From Paracyclopina nana (lineage: Eukaryota; Arthropoda; Copepoda; Cyclopoida; Cyclopettidae): a stretch of 64,000 nucleotides of DNA. The position numbers and the translations under genes were made by a program. The stretch covers positions 16,876,501 through 16,940,500 of the forward strand of contig JAGUCH010000002.1 in assembly GCA_019096065.1 (NCBI GenBank), read 5' to 3'. Below the pieces are notes generated by a model. The model saw only the letters and a list, made by a program, of their open reading frames with translations. It did no database searches and was not told where the DNA came from. Below are positions 34,586 to 45,338 of this stretch, in pieces (position 1 is the stretch's first letter; each line of letters starts with the position of its first letter).

Positions 34586-35305
34586 ATGAAACGTAAGTTA
34601 ATTTTGGCTACTTTGAATACTTTTTGGCTTTTTGCGGTTTTTAAATATATATAACTCAAATTTCAGACGAGCTGAGGCGGCGAAACATTCTCAGTTCTCA
34701 TATATGCGTGCTTATTTTCAACGTGAACTTATTTTGTAAACTCCAAGTAATCAATGGTAAGTCTACATTTCAACCTTTGCATTTTGTGTGAAATCGGATC
34801 ACTAGATATTTATTTGGCAAGCGGAACTTTTGAGTTCCGCAAAACTCACGCAACCTCTTAAACTATAAAAGTGACAGCTCAACTGAAGGCCTTTTTAAGC
34901 CTGAAAATCATGCAAGTCATTATTGACTCCAAGACGAATCTATTTTTAGACTCGATGTTCGTCACATGCTCTCTGGCAACTCTTGGAGAATAATTTGATT
35001 CAAGGCTTTCGTGCCAGCTCTTGGTTGAATGCTACCATGCTTTTTTCATTATGCAGTCACTGCTTTTTGCATTGCGCATCATGACAATTGCGACGACACC
35101 TTCATCTTTTCAATTGAAAATACCCAAATGCAACGCCTACTCTTGGTGCATCACATGCAAAATAACTAATGAATGCCCAAGTCTAGTTAGAACTTTTTGC
35201 AAATAAATGAAAAGTCTGTTAACTTTAACAGTACTTGAAATCTTCCTTTTTTCCTTTTTGAAATTTTCGTGCGCTAATCCAGGTCCATTCGAATTTAAGG
35301 TTTAA
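34586..35305 (+). CDS. Candidate 39-residue microprotein, three exons
   Basis: Exons 34586-34592, 34667-34756 and 35283-35305. Both donors are GTAAGT; acceptors are TTTCAG and a CTAATCCAG preceded by a long pyrimidine tract. The frame passes through both junctions and ends at TAA. The product begins MKHELRRRNILSSHICVLIF, continues with NVNLFCKLQV and ends PFEFKV: a basic head, one hydrophobic segment (about residues 10-30) and a short tail. It may be a small membrane protein, the start of a longer gene if the third exon is wrong, or a non-coding divergent transcript. I do not recognise the family. Confidence 0.35.
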
Positions 35306-35526
35306 GGTTAAAGCTTACTTACTTGGCTTGATCAGCCTGAAATGAGAAACATTTTAAATGAAAAATAATAGTTGTCAAAGTATTTCAAAAGAATGAACCT
35401 CTTTTTGGCTATGCGCATATGTCCAGTTTTACAAAAAATTGCAAATTACTATTTTTATATTCTTGGAACATATTAGAATGTTCCATAGCCAATGAGGTAA
35501 CGAGGCTTTATTGTTTTTACTAAGGA
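35306..35526. other. Intergenic
   Basis: AT-rich; nothing recognised. Confidence 0.4.
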
Positions 35527-36050
35527 AAGCAAATTGTCACATAGGCATTTGTCACATAGCAAATTGTCTCATAACACAATGGCCCTTAGCATATTGTCTC
35601 ATAGCAAATTGTCTCACAACACAATGGCCCATAGCATATTGTCTCATAGTATATTGTCTCATAGCAAATTGTCCCATAGCAAATTGTCTCATAGAACATT
35701 GGCTCAAAGCATATTGTCAAATGGCATATTGTCTCATAGCATATTGTCACATGGCAAATTGTCTCATAGCATATTGTCACATAGGATTTTGTCACATAAA
35801 GTATATAGTTCCATAACAAATTGTCTCATATTAATTTGTCTCATAACAATTTGCCATGAGACAATTTGCTATGAGACAATAAGCTATGTGACTATATGCT
35901 ATGAGACAGATGCCCATGTGACAAATCCCTATGTGACAATTTGCTGTGAGACCAAATGATATGGGACAAAATGCTATGAGACTATCTGCTATGTGACAAT
36001 ATGCTATGTGACAATTTGCCATGAGACATTATGCAATGTGACATTGAGAA
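35527..36050. repeat. Minisatellite arranged as a large inverted repeat
   Basis: Units of about 21 bp of the type CATAGCAAATTGTCTCATAG fill 35527-35850; the same units run inverted (CTATGAGACAATTTG) in 35850-36050. The track could form a long imperfect hairpin. It gives long periodic open frames on both strands, which I do not regard as genes. Confidence 0.85.
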
Positions 36051-36186
36051 TAGGCCAATCCAGCAGGGTATATAGCCCCTGCCGTCGAGGGTAAATAGCG
36101 CCCCCTATTGTGAAAATAGAGCTAGTATCAACGCAGCGGCGTAGCAAAGGGAAATAAGGATTTTTGAGTTTTTCTTGAGACCTATG

Positions 36187-36643
36187 CACAGTGGGTCAAA
36201 AAGCCGATTTCACGCGCACGAGAAAATCCGCCAAATCGCCCAAAGTCCCATTTTACCACTAATTTTTGTCATCTGATTTGGTTGACTTCTGAGCAATTGA
36301 AATAGTCAAAACTGGTTTTAATTGACAGATACAGATTCAAATTTGACTTCAACATCAAACTTTGCCTGAAAAAGTGTTCAGCTTGGAAAATGCTAGAATA
36401 GTTATTTTTGCCCATTTCTTGGGCATCCATAACTTTTGATTGGAATCGAATGTAATTTATCTATGATGACTGAGAGGTCAATCAGACCACATTTAATGAT
36501 TATTCATCAAAATTGGCTGCGGAAATTTGCGGACTTGGGAGCTCTGAATGTCTGCTTTTAGCTTACGGCCCTATGAAAATTGACTGCAACGATTTTGCGA
36601 GTTTTTTTCCGTGCGCGTCAAGAAGGCATTTTGAGCCACTGTG
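36187..36643 (-). mobile_element. Transib-like MITE (family F), 457 bp, TSD CTATG
   Basis: Same family and exactly the same length as 15370-15826 but inverted. Starts CACAGTGGGTCAAAAAGCCG, ends GCCACTGTG. CTATG stands on both sides (36182-36186 and 36644-36648), a perfect 5-bp duplication. Confidence 0.85.
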
Positions 36644-37131
36644 CTATGGAGTATTTTCGAAAATGATGAAAGTAAACTTATTAGTATTTTTATCAACAAC
36701 AATTTTGGTAAAAAATCTCTGTTTGTGCATGGCATATTCATCCAAGAACTCAATATCAATTGGAACTATGCTTTTGGCAAAAAGAAAATTCTCTGAAAAC
36801 ACTAACATTTTGCAAATGTCTTCAAATGACTGCTCATGTTTTGGTTTTATGCTACACTATCATCAGTTTTTATATGAAAGCAAATGGAAAAGGTGCTGCA
36901 TTCAGAGGCCTAAGATCAGCGGAGGAATTTTCAGAAACGCAGGAAATGAGCTCCCTCTATATTTTCCTACGCTCAAATGCAAGGCTTATTATTGGATGCT
37001 TTAAGAATGTTAGTCGATAGAGCTTAGTGCTATGACATGTGACAATCAAGGCACTTGCAATGATCAAAACTTTGGGCTTTTTTCGTGGAGCTGGACACAT
37101 GCGCGTAGCCCTCTTTTTCGTCTCTTTATAT

Positions 37132-38872
37132 AGGCAACAGTATAATAACAAAGACACCCCATCTAAAGACATTTTGGGGGAAACACTTGGGAGTTGAGCT
37201 CAAAATCCACTTTTTAGGGCTTTTTATTATTATAAGTGGTCATTTTTATTTCACTAATGCTTACGTGTATATCATATTACTTATTACATATTTGTAACAT
37301 ACGTATTACTCATAGTAATTGTAATAGATACTTTTATTTTTCTTAAGCTTATCATCAGGACTTGACATTAAGTATCTTATGGTTATTATTAATTTAAAAA
37401 ACCATGCTATTTTTGCGTCATGAAGCAATTCTTTAAAAAGTTTTATTACCTCAATTTGCTTGGGTCTTTCTTTGAGGATATAGGGAACCGTAAATCGTAC
37501 CATATTTATCCTACCGGCAAGCTCATAAGATTTCAGACGGCTGATTGCTGACTTCGTAGCGCCGTCTGAATGAGCAAAATGCCTTATTTTCTTGATTATT
37601 TTTCGTAAGGTATAATTTTTACAAGCTTAAGTAGTGTCTAAGATTCAATTTGACCAATTATATTTACATCTCACTATATTTAGAGAGCTATCTTTCCTGA
37701 AATTCCATCTTTTCCTCAAATTACAGGCTGGCCTTTGGGCTGGCTTACGGGCAAGCTAGAACACTAATTAAAAGTGTATCCAGATTGACCCATTATATTA
37801 AAGTGGCGTTTTTGTACGAGGGAGCTGGCTCTTTTTGACTTTTTAATATAGTTCACATCTGGCAGTTCATTTGTTAAACGTGTCAACTACGCGCGCGCAC
37901 TGATGACGTCAAGCCGTCTGAACTCAGTGCCATCTAGTGCAGTCAGCTTGACTTCGGGTTCCTATACTAAAATGCGCGACATGCACAACTGTCAACTCAA
38001 ATGCAAAAAATGTGTCTACTTATCACTTCTTTAAATTTTTTATCTATTTCTATTTATTATTGGTAACATTTTTTCATAAAAATTACATTGATAGAGCTTA
38101 CTCTGCTCACCTAAAGTTACGGCCGAAATTATGGCATAGTTTTTTACTGACAAGAATAAACTGTGGCGTTTTTGGCCACAAATTATCCTTTATTAAAAAA
38201 AACATGAACTTTAATTAATTATCAAGATAGATCTTCTTTTAATTGTCGCGCATAATATTAGATACTAAAATGATGGTTATGCAGTCATGATTAAGCAATT
38301 TGCAATTTTTCCGGGCTAATCAGAGAAGATATAAAAGAATGTTAGATTAGAAAAAATGTATCTTTTTTTGGACTTTGTATTTAGAGTTAATTGAAGTGTT
38401 TTTTTACTGACTTTATGAATTATTACTATAGAAGTGATAGTGGATTAATAATCCACCTAATTTTAGTAGTCGCGCATTTTAGTTGCTACTAAAATGCGCG
38501 ACAAGCGCGACAGTAGCCAAATCTTGCAATTTGATTGTGAAAATCGCTCTCAAATTACCTAATTATACTTATCAATAGCTTCAGTTTAGGCAATGAAAAC
38601 ATTCAAAAGACATGCAAAAGTTTCAGGCCATCCCCAGTATTTTTTGTGATTTAGAATCTACTTTTCAAACATGAAATATAATAAAACATAATGTGTCTTT
38701 TGAGTGCTGTGCATGTCGCGCATCTTAGTATGTCCCTTTATTTTGGAACTATTTCCAAATCGAGTTTCCAAAACATTTTTTTCTCAAGCAGTGTCATCTA
38801 AACATCCCAGCTGTTGCCCTCAAAGGCCGCTAGGATCGCCCTACATCAATGTTATTGTTATGATACTAATGT
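37132..38872 (-). mobile_element. MITE family C copy, inverted and interrupted
   Basis: The C right end (ATAACAAAGACAC..ACTTGGGAGTTGAGCTC) is at 37132-37262 and the left end (CAGCTGTTGCCC..GGCCGCTAGGATCGCCC) at about 38790-38872, both inverted. About 1.5 kb of other sequence lies between, including an element with inverted ends at 37966. Confidence 0.6.
37966..38731. mobile_element. Element with TACTAAAATGCGCGACATGC inverted ends
   Basis: The left end TACTAAAATGCGCGACATGC returns inverted at 38710-38731 with one or two mismatches. A further head-to-head copy of the same word lies at about 38468-38507 as a palindrome. About 765 bp, AT-rich, non-coding. Target duplication unclear. Confidence 0.6.
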
Positions 38873-38879
38873 GCATTGA

Positions 38880-39688
38880 AATACTCAAGTTTTGGCTTGC
38901 ACTTTGCTTCATAACTGAAGACTCATGACTAAAAAAGCACTATGTGAAATGCAATTGAAGAGATCTTATGTTTATTGACATTGTAGGTATACAAGCATCT
39001 ATTTTAGGTCATTTCACTAGCGCCCTTTGGGATAAATCTAGCTGAATTGCCCACCCTTTTCTATGCTATATAAGTGAAGAGTGAGCATTCTACGATTCCC
39101 CTTTTCAGCTAAGTTGGGAAAAAACGGGTCATAGATAACCAAGGATGACTATGCACTTCTTATGGGGTCAACTGCTATATATACGTTTGTGACCGAGTCC
39201 TTTCACTGCTGGTGCATTTGTTCATTGTTAATGGTTGACGAATTTCTACTTTTGTTGGTCTAAGGATGTTTGCTTTTGCTATTTGCTCTTTATTACTGAG
39301 GTCTTCTTGCTGTGTTGGTTATATGCCAACCATACCTACTTTCCAACATCGTTAATATTGACCTATTTTTCAATATGTTCCAGCAGCTACATTTTGCCCC
39401 CATTTGATGCTTCAAATGCATCAAAGGGGAGATATGCTCCTGCCACTCAATTGAGGAATAAATGTGCATTCTAACACCATTGGGCTTTTTTTAATTGAGC
39501 ATATCTTTGCAGTTTCTGTACTATTCCATGCTCAACAATGGCACAAAGGGGGGAAGGGTTAATGTTCCCCAAAATCGCGACAAAAAGCTTAGTCAGATGC
39601 ATGGAAATAGGCCAAGGACCATACACAAGATCTGTCGTTTTGAGTGCCTTGATCCATTCACTTTCGAGGACTGCGAAAGCAAGATTGT
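38880..39688. other. Intergenic
   Basis: No gene supported. GCTATATAAGTGAAG at about 39065 looks like a TATA box but no convincing reading frame follows it. Confidence 0.35.
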
Positions 39689-40140
39689 AGGGCGTTCCCA
39701 CATTGACTGGTTAGTCAAGTTACATTAGGAAAAAAGTTGTGCAGAGTTCAGTTCCGCTCTCAGATATTCATGCAGGTACATCCTAACTTTGCTTAATTTC
39801 TTGCATTACACGCTTGATTTTAGCGTCTTGTTAGGTTGTCGAATGTAACTTGTCGGCAATAGGTGTTGCTTAATTTTATCTTGTAGTAGCTAGTGTGCTG
39901 AGTTAAGTTAACGAAAGCTACAAATAGTGTTCACAGATCAGCAACTGAAGCTGGCTCGATTGAGAAACGCTAAGTGAGCTCATCAGCTGCTGATATCAAA
40001 TGCATTGGCGTGTCAGCATAGCAGCTAGCTTAACTTGGCTTAAACCAACTGAACTTGGCTCGAAGAAGCTGAAAGTAATTGAGTAAGGTTGCTGTTTTAG
40101 CTAGGTATCTTGACGAAAAATTCAAAAATGGGATCGCCCT
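39689..40140 (+). mobile_element. MITE family D copy, TSD TGT
   Basis: From AGGGCGTTCCCACATTGACT to GGGATCGCCCT, flanked on both sides by TGT. About 450 bp. Confidence 0.75.
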
Positions 40141-40518
40141 TGTGTATCATGAAGCTCTTGGTTCTTGCAGAGGGGGAAAAAGTCCTTCCGTGTCTTGCAT
40201 TAATAATCGAACTAATTTTAATCGCATTATTTTGTGCTGCATGACTCAGTTACTGCATGGAAAGCGAGTAGCTGGGGGAGGGAAAATTCGAAAAGTCAGA
40301 ACAGCTTGCAGCTCTTGACCGAAACACAATGAGAAACAGAAGTGCATTTGTCCCTTGTAACAATTGTTCTGTTGTCCATCCCAAATAAGAAAAAGGAGCA
40401 CTTGTGTCAGGGAATCAATACTGCTTTTTTTCCTCGCAATTACTGGAGAAAAAGGGCATAAGTGCTACACAATATGCTACATAATTGTCTTTCCCATATT
40501 TTACCACTTCTAGGTTAT

Positions 40519-41006
40519 AGTGCGAGCCCATATTGAAATTATTAGTCAAGTTACCTCGCTTAAACAGTTGCCCTACTTAGATTAACTGAGCTTGTTCGAG
40601 CAAAGTTATGTTGGTTTGAGCCAAGTTAAGCTAGCTGCTATGCTGACACACCAACACATTTGATATCAGCAGATGATGAGCTCACTTAGCTATAATTGAT
40701 CGAGCAATGTTTAGTCCCCAATGTGAGAACACTTTTTGTGGCAAAGTTCAGCTCGGCAACCAAACTCATCAAAGACAGCAAGCGGGTAATAAATAAATTC
40801 AAGCAAAGCTTTGCCTGCCAATGTGAGAACACCTATTGCTGACAAGTTACATTCGACAACCTAACTAGACGCTGAAATCAAGCGTGTAATGCATGAAATT
40901 AAGCAAAGTTAGGATGTTCCAGCATGAATGTCTGAGCACAGAATGGAACTCTGCTCAACTTTTTTCCTAGCTTAACTTGACTAACCAGTCGATGTGGGAA
41001 CGCCCT
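40519..41006 (-). mobile_element. MITE family D copy, inverted, TSD TAT
   Basis: From AGTGCGAGCCCATATTG to GATGTGGGAACGCCCT, flanked on both sides by TAT. About 490 bp. Confidence 0.75.
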
Positions 41007-42105
41007 TATATCAAGGTTAATGGCTTTCCAATAAAGGACGTGCGAAATCTATCAAGCCGTTTCCCAGCCCCAATTTCATTGATTTTCCTCAAATGTTTAT
41101 CCAGCTGGCCCACGACAACTTCCTCCATTTAATGGAGAACTGAATTTGCACCATCTTTGGAAATCGAGCATATAAATAACTGCTGCCACGTGGCTTTCAC
41201 ATGCTCAAGGCTTGGACGAATTCTGCTGCAAGAGTCTAGTAAGCTGGCATTATTCAGCAGAGAGCTTAATCGTGTAAGAACAAGGGGTGGCTTTATCGGC
41301 TCTTTTCCCCAGCTGCTAAGCTGACTAGAGGAGAAATATTGAAGTTGCTAAAAGTGCTAGCATATAGGTATTATTGGGAAGGTGGTGGGGGGAGATTCAA
41401 TTTTGGCCATGCTCGAGCAGAAAAAGCTTTCGAGTTATGCAGTGGAAGTTTGCTTTGGCCACCTTCTCCCCCTTTTACAGCCATGATCTCTCTAGGAACC
41501 AAGAGAGCCATATTCTCTATTTTCATTAGAGTCAATCGTTGAGGTCGTCATAATTTTCGACTTCAGCTGTAGGAGAGGCTTTTCCCCCTGCTGAGGCTGC
41601 TAGCTAGGGCTGCGAGACCATGTATTGATTCTCCAAAGGGGAAAAGTAGCACACTCAGTGAGCACTTTTTTGGCAAGCCACATAAGTGGGATAGTTATGG
41701 AGAGTACATGAATATTACGAATATGAGCTGGAGTTGAAGCAATTGTGGGGCTTTCTAAAAATACAGGGATAACACCATTGAGAAGAGTAAGGTGCAAAGG
41801 GGGAGGATATTTCGCATGCAGTACGTGGTACATGGTTGTAGTACGTAGTAGTACATATGTAGGCCGCGCGAGCATTAGGGGCAAAAATCAATAGGAGCAG
41901 GCGAGTTTGTCGGCCACTTTTGGTTACTTCTCTCCTTCCTCTGAAGAAGAAGACGAAGAAGAACCAGCTCTGCTGCTCTTCTGTGGCTGCTGCTGCTGAA
42001 TCGCAGGGTCCTTCGGCCCGCTTGAAAGACATACCCTGTATGCTCTCCTCTCTGGTGTCCTATGGCATTTTGTAGTAGTATTTGACTTGGTACTATATCC
42101 ATAGG
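41007..42105. other. Intergenic, no supported gene
   Basis: Short frames on both strands lack domains. A GAAGAAGAAGACGAAGAAG simple repeat lies near 41945. GCATATAAATAACTGC at about 41168 is TATA-like without a following gene. Confidence 0.35.
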
Positions 42106-42591
42106 GCGTTCCCACATTGACTGGTTAGTCAAGTTAAGCTAGGAAAAAAGTTGAGTCGAGTTCAGTTCCGTGCTCAGATATTCATGCAGGTACATCCTAA
42201 CTTTGCTAAATTTCATGCATCACACGCTTGATTTCAGCGTCAAGTTAGGTTGTCGAATGTAACTTGTCGGCAATAGGTGTTCTCACATTGGCGACTAAAG
42301 CTTGCTCGATTAATAATAGCTAAGTGAGCTCATCGTCTGCTGATATCAAATGCGTTGGCGCGTCAGCATGGCAGCTAGCTTAACTTGGCTGGAACCAACT
42401 GGACTTCTGCTGGAACGAGCTCATTTAAACTAAGTAAGGCTGCTGTTTAAGCTAGGCAACTTGACTTCACATTCGAATATGGGATCGTTTCTCTAGCCTA
42501 AACCTGGCTGAAACCAACTGAGCTTGGCTCGACTAATCCATTAAGGTTACTGTCTCAGCAGGGTAACTTGACTCAAAACTCGAATGTGGCA
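42106..42591 (+). mobile_element. MITE family D copy with decayed right end
   Basis: Starts AGGGCGTTCCCACATTGACT like the copy at 39689. A first right-end-like GAATATGGGATCG is at about 42474, and the region continues with a second D-like tail to about 42591. Confidence 0.6.
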
Positions 42592-43293
42592 TATATGTAT
42601 ATATGGCAGCTAGGAGGACCAGCCTTGGGCCACTTCGTGCTGGCTCTCCTGCCGTGAGGAGTTGGTAAGACCCGAGAAAGGCTTCTGCAGTAGCAGCTTT
42701 CTAGCAATTGGAGAGCCGCACCAGGACTACTGACTGCACTGCTCAGAGATGGTGGCAGCAGCAAACCTTTCTCAATCTGCCGAGGCTGGCTACTCCGGCG
42801 GCCTCGCCTCCTTCTTCTCCTCCTCTTCTTCTTGGTCGTCGTCATCGACGTAGCATGGCCACATCTGGCCCTGGCCTGCAGCAGTGAGCAATGCCACACC
42901 ACAAGACCAAGAGGATCGTGGATTGCAAAGTGATCTTCTTCTTCATCCAGCATTGTAGTAGTGTTAAAGTGTTCAAGCCATCGATCCGGACCTGAGAGGT
43001 GATTGTCCAAACGCAATTCTTGGCTCAGATCTGTTTCACTTTCAAGAGCTGTGTCTGGACATCGCCCTTCGCGACCGGATCTTTCCCCGCCGCCAATCAT
43101 GGAAGACCATTTCCAATCACCATATAATAATTATTCGCGAATAATAAAAAACCTGATGTGTATCTTATCATTGTTTTGAAGTTGCTTTATTGTTGTTGGC
43201 GTTTTCGTCATATTTGATATGCAATGAGAAAATTCCAAGAGCTAAATCATAGTTATTATTATTATTATTGTAGTAGTATTGGTTGCATTTTTG

Positions 43294-43457
43294 CTAGATC
43301 TTGAACACAACTGAAGAGCTTTGATCATCATCCATGAAAATCTCTTCTTCTTCCGGATTCGTTCGCATCATGGCCGCCATCATCTGGAGGAGCTGATTGG
43401 GAGGCCTCTGCTTTCCAGGCTGCTCGGCCGCCACCAAAGCCTCGTTTGTACTTGAAT
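43294..43457 (-). CDS. Orphan candidate terminal exon, gene unknown
   Basis: After a CTGAG that could be an acceptor, 53 codons lead to TAG: Ala/Gln-rich, then NQLLQMMAAMMRTNPEEEEI, then FMDDDQSSSVVFKI. AATAAA occurs about 100 bp further on the minus strand (near 43190). The acid-hydrophobic ending resembles real protein C-termini, but the pyrimidine tract is poor and no upstream exon was found in the window. Confidence 0.25.
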
Positions 43458-43725
43458 CTCAGTGATCGTCGCCAATGGTGAAGATGATGATGGTTGCGGA
43501 GGAGGGCAGTAGTATCAAAAGGGATATCTCTATCGTCTAGCAGTTTATGTGTGTTATAGCATATTCGAAAGGAAACTTGTATATAGAGCGATGATCATTA
43601 GTATTATTGGCATCATAAAGAAGATGGGGAGCAAATTTTCTTGGAAGATGATAATACAGAGCTAGAGATGATGAAAGTATATAGGCGCCGCCATTAATGA
43701 GCCGCTTTCGAACTACTCGAGTCAT

Positions 43726-43741
43726 GCGCGCGCGCGCGCAT
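43726..43741. repeat. (CG)n run
   Basis: Uninterrupted alternating GCGCGCGCGC, capable of Z-DNA, about 110 bp beyond the innexin stop codon. Confidence 0.6.
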
Positions 43742-43847
43742 GGATATGCGGATGATGCATGTTTCCATTCATGTTCTTGAACTGATAGCGTCTGGACGGG
43801 ATTTCAGTGCGATCATCATCATCATCATTGTATGCATGTCCAAAGTT

Positions 43848-45338
43848 CTAGGCCTCGTCCCCGCGGAAGTCCTTGCTCTGGTGTCCGAGCCTCCGGGCGA
43901 GCTCGTGCATGACCTCCTTGAAGATAATACTGTCGACGTTCTGGCCGAGCATGTAGAAGAGGAACCAGTCGCCCATCTTGCTCTTCTTGACGATGGTGTT
44001 GATGACCTCGCGCTTGATGAGCCTGAAGCGGATGTAGAGGAGGTAGGCACGCATCCGCGGACTGATGATTATCACGAGTCGGTACACGACGACGAGGGCC
44101 GACAGGACGCCGAGGATCAAGAACCAGAACCAGAGGAAGATGTAGATCTTCTCGTTGACAATGTTCAGCGGCAAAATGCAGAGCGCGTCGTGCTTCTCCA
44201 CCTCGCCAGAAGCACCGAACTTGTGGAACGTGCACTTGGTCATCCGGGGGAAGATGTAGACCATGGGGTCCAGCCGGTCCTCCTGGTCGCGCTCCGCGAA
44301 CGCTATCACCTCCAAGCCGAACGTGAAAAAGGCACCGTCGAAGAATCTGTCCATCAAGAACATCTGACCTGCAATCATCATTGAGAGGTGTGACGAATGA
44401 AGCTTTTGAAGCAGCATTAACTGCCTTAATTGCCGCCCAAGTCAAATCCCAAACGCCAATGTGCAGTTTCACCTTCGATTGATTTACATATAACTGGGTG
44501 GTGAGGCAGTTTATGCTGCACAACGACATGAACTCAACATGGGTTCAACGAAGGACGTAAGAGACATTTTGGTCATACCTATAATGTTAAGGAAGGCGAG
44601 GAGCTCGCAGAAGAAGTACCGATACGCCCACCAGTTGTGGTTCTTGAGGTTGTCGTACAAGTAGTCGAGCAGGAGCTTCTTCTTCTGCTTCTTCTCCACC
44701 TCGGACACGACCCCGATGTCGAGGTCCATCATCAGGGCAGTGATTTTGCCGGCCTCCCAGTTCTTCCAAAGCCACCGCGGAATGTAGAACAGGATAGACT
44801 GAAACAAAGTATATATAGTAATACTAACTGCCTTAATTGCCGCCCAAGTCAAATCCAAAACGCCAATGAGCAGTTTCACCTTTGATTGGTTCACACATAA
44901 CTAGGTGGTGAGGCAGTTTATGCTGCATACCGACATGAACTCAACATGTATTAAAGTATATATAATATCAGTTACCTGGAAAAACAGAGTGAATCCGACC
45001 CACTGGTAGTAGGAGACGTAGCGCCGCTCGTCCTCCTCGTCCGAGTTGGAGGTGATGACGCCGGGGTGGGCGACCTCGTCGCCCACGTGGAGCGACAAGG
45101 CCCTGGGGATGGTGTAGGTGGAGTGGATCCAGCAGTAGAGGTCGAAGACGTCGTCCGGCACGTCGTTGGTGTGAATGCAGTCGATGGGGTTGCCCACATA
45201 TTGGCGGGTGGTGATGATCACCGAGAAGGTGAGCAGGATCACAGAACTGATGCACCAGTGCAGACGGAACACTGACGAGTCAATGTGGATGTGGCTGATC
45301 TTCACCAAGGTCTTGAGCCTGAGGAAAATGTCGAGCAT
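43848..45338 (-). CDS. Innexin gap-junction protein, three exons
   Basis: Exons 44976-45338, 44579-44798 and 43848-44368 join to 367 residues, the usual innexin length. Four membrane segments are visible: about 27-47, 112-132 (with the innexin signature YYQWV at 110-114), 178-202 and 268-290 ([20 protein letters not shown]). Both extracellular loops have the expected paired cysteines: 54 and 69 in loop 1 ([13 protein letters not shown]), 240 and 258 in loop 2 ([19 protein letters not shown]). Six to eight such subunits form a hemichannel. The first ATG gives the canonical N-terminus [11 protein letters not shown]. Both introns contain MITE A remnants. Closest to the Inx2/Inx3 group by eye; numbering not assigned. 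Confidence 0.95.
44405..44555 (+). mobile_element. MITE family A remnant, innexin intron 2
   Basis: Carries CATTAACTGCCTTAATTG, GGTGGTGAGGCAGTTTATGC and GAACTCAACATGGGTTC. The outer ends are lost. Confidence 0.6.
44818..44950 (+). mobile_element. MITE family A remnant, innexin intron 1
   Basis: Nearly the same sequence as the remnant in intron 2 (CTAACTGCCTTAATTGCCGC, GGTGGTGAGGCAGTTTATGC), more alike to each other than to other A copies. Either intron-to-intron conversion or two insertions of one subfamily. Confidence 0.6.

Noticed and set aside
35511-35959. Long periodic frames on both strands (CHIANCLI-like and SHSILSHS-like repeats)
   Set aside because: They are translations of a 21-bp minisatellite and exist on both strands, so they are no evidence for a protein.
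35527-36050. Repeat track resembling a CRISPR array
   Set aside because: Units abut without unique spacers, reverse orientation midway, and the context is eukaryotic.
42573-43100. 175-codon minus-strand frame with RWLEHFNTTTMLDEEEDHFA
   Set aside because: The first half looks somewhat protein-like, but the second half is Arg/Lys simple repeat running into TATATA and MITE D sequence. No splice sites or family support it; transcripts would decide.
43740-44384. 214-codon plus-strand frame opposite innexin exon 3
   Set aside because: Shadow of the innexin coding exon.
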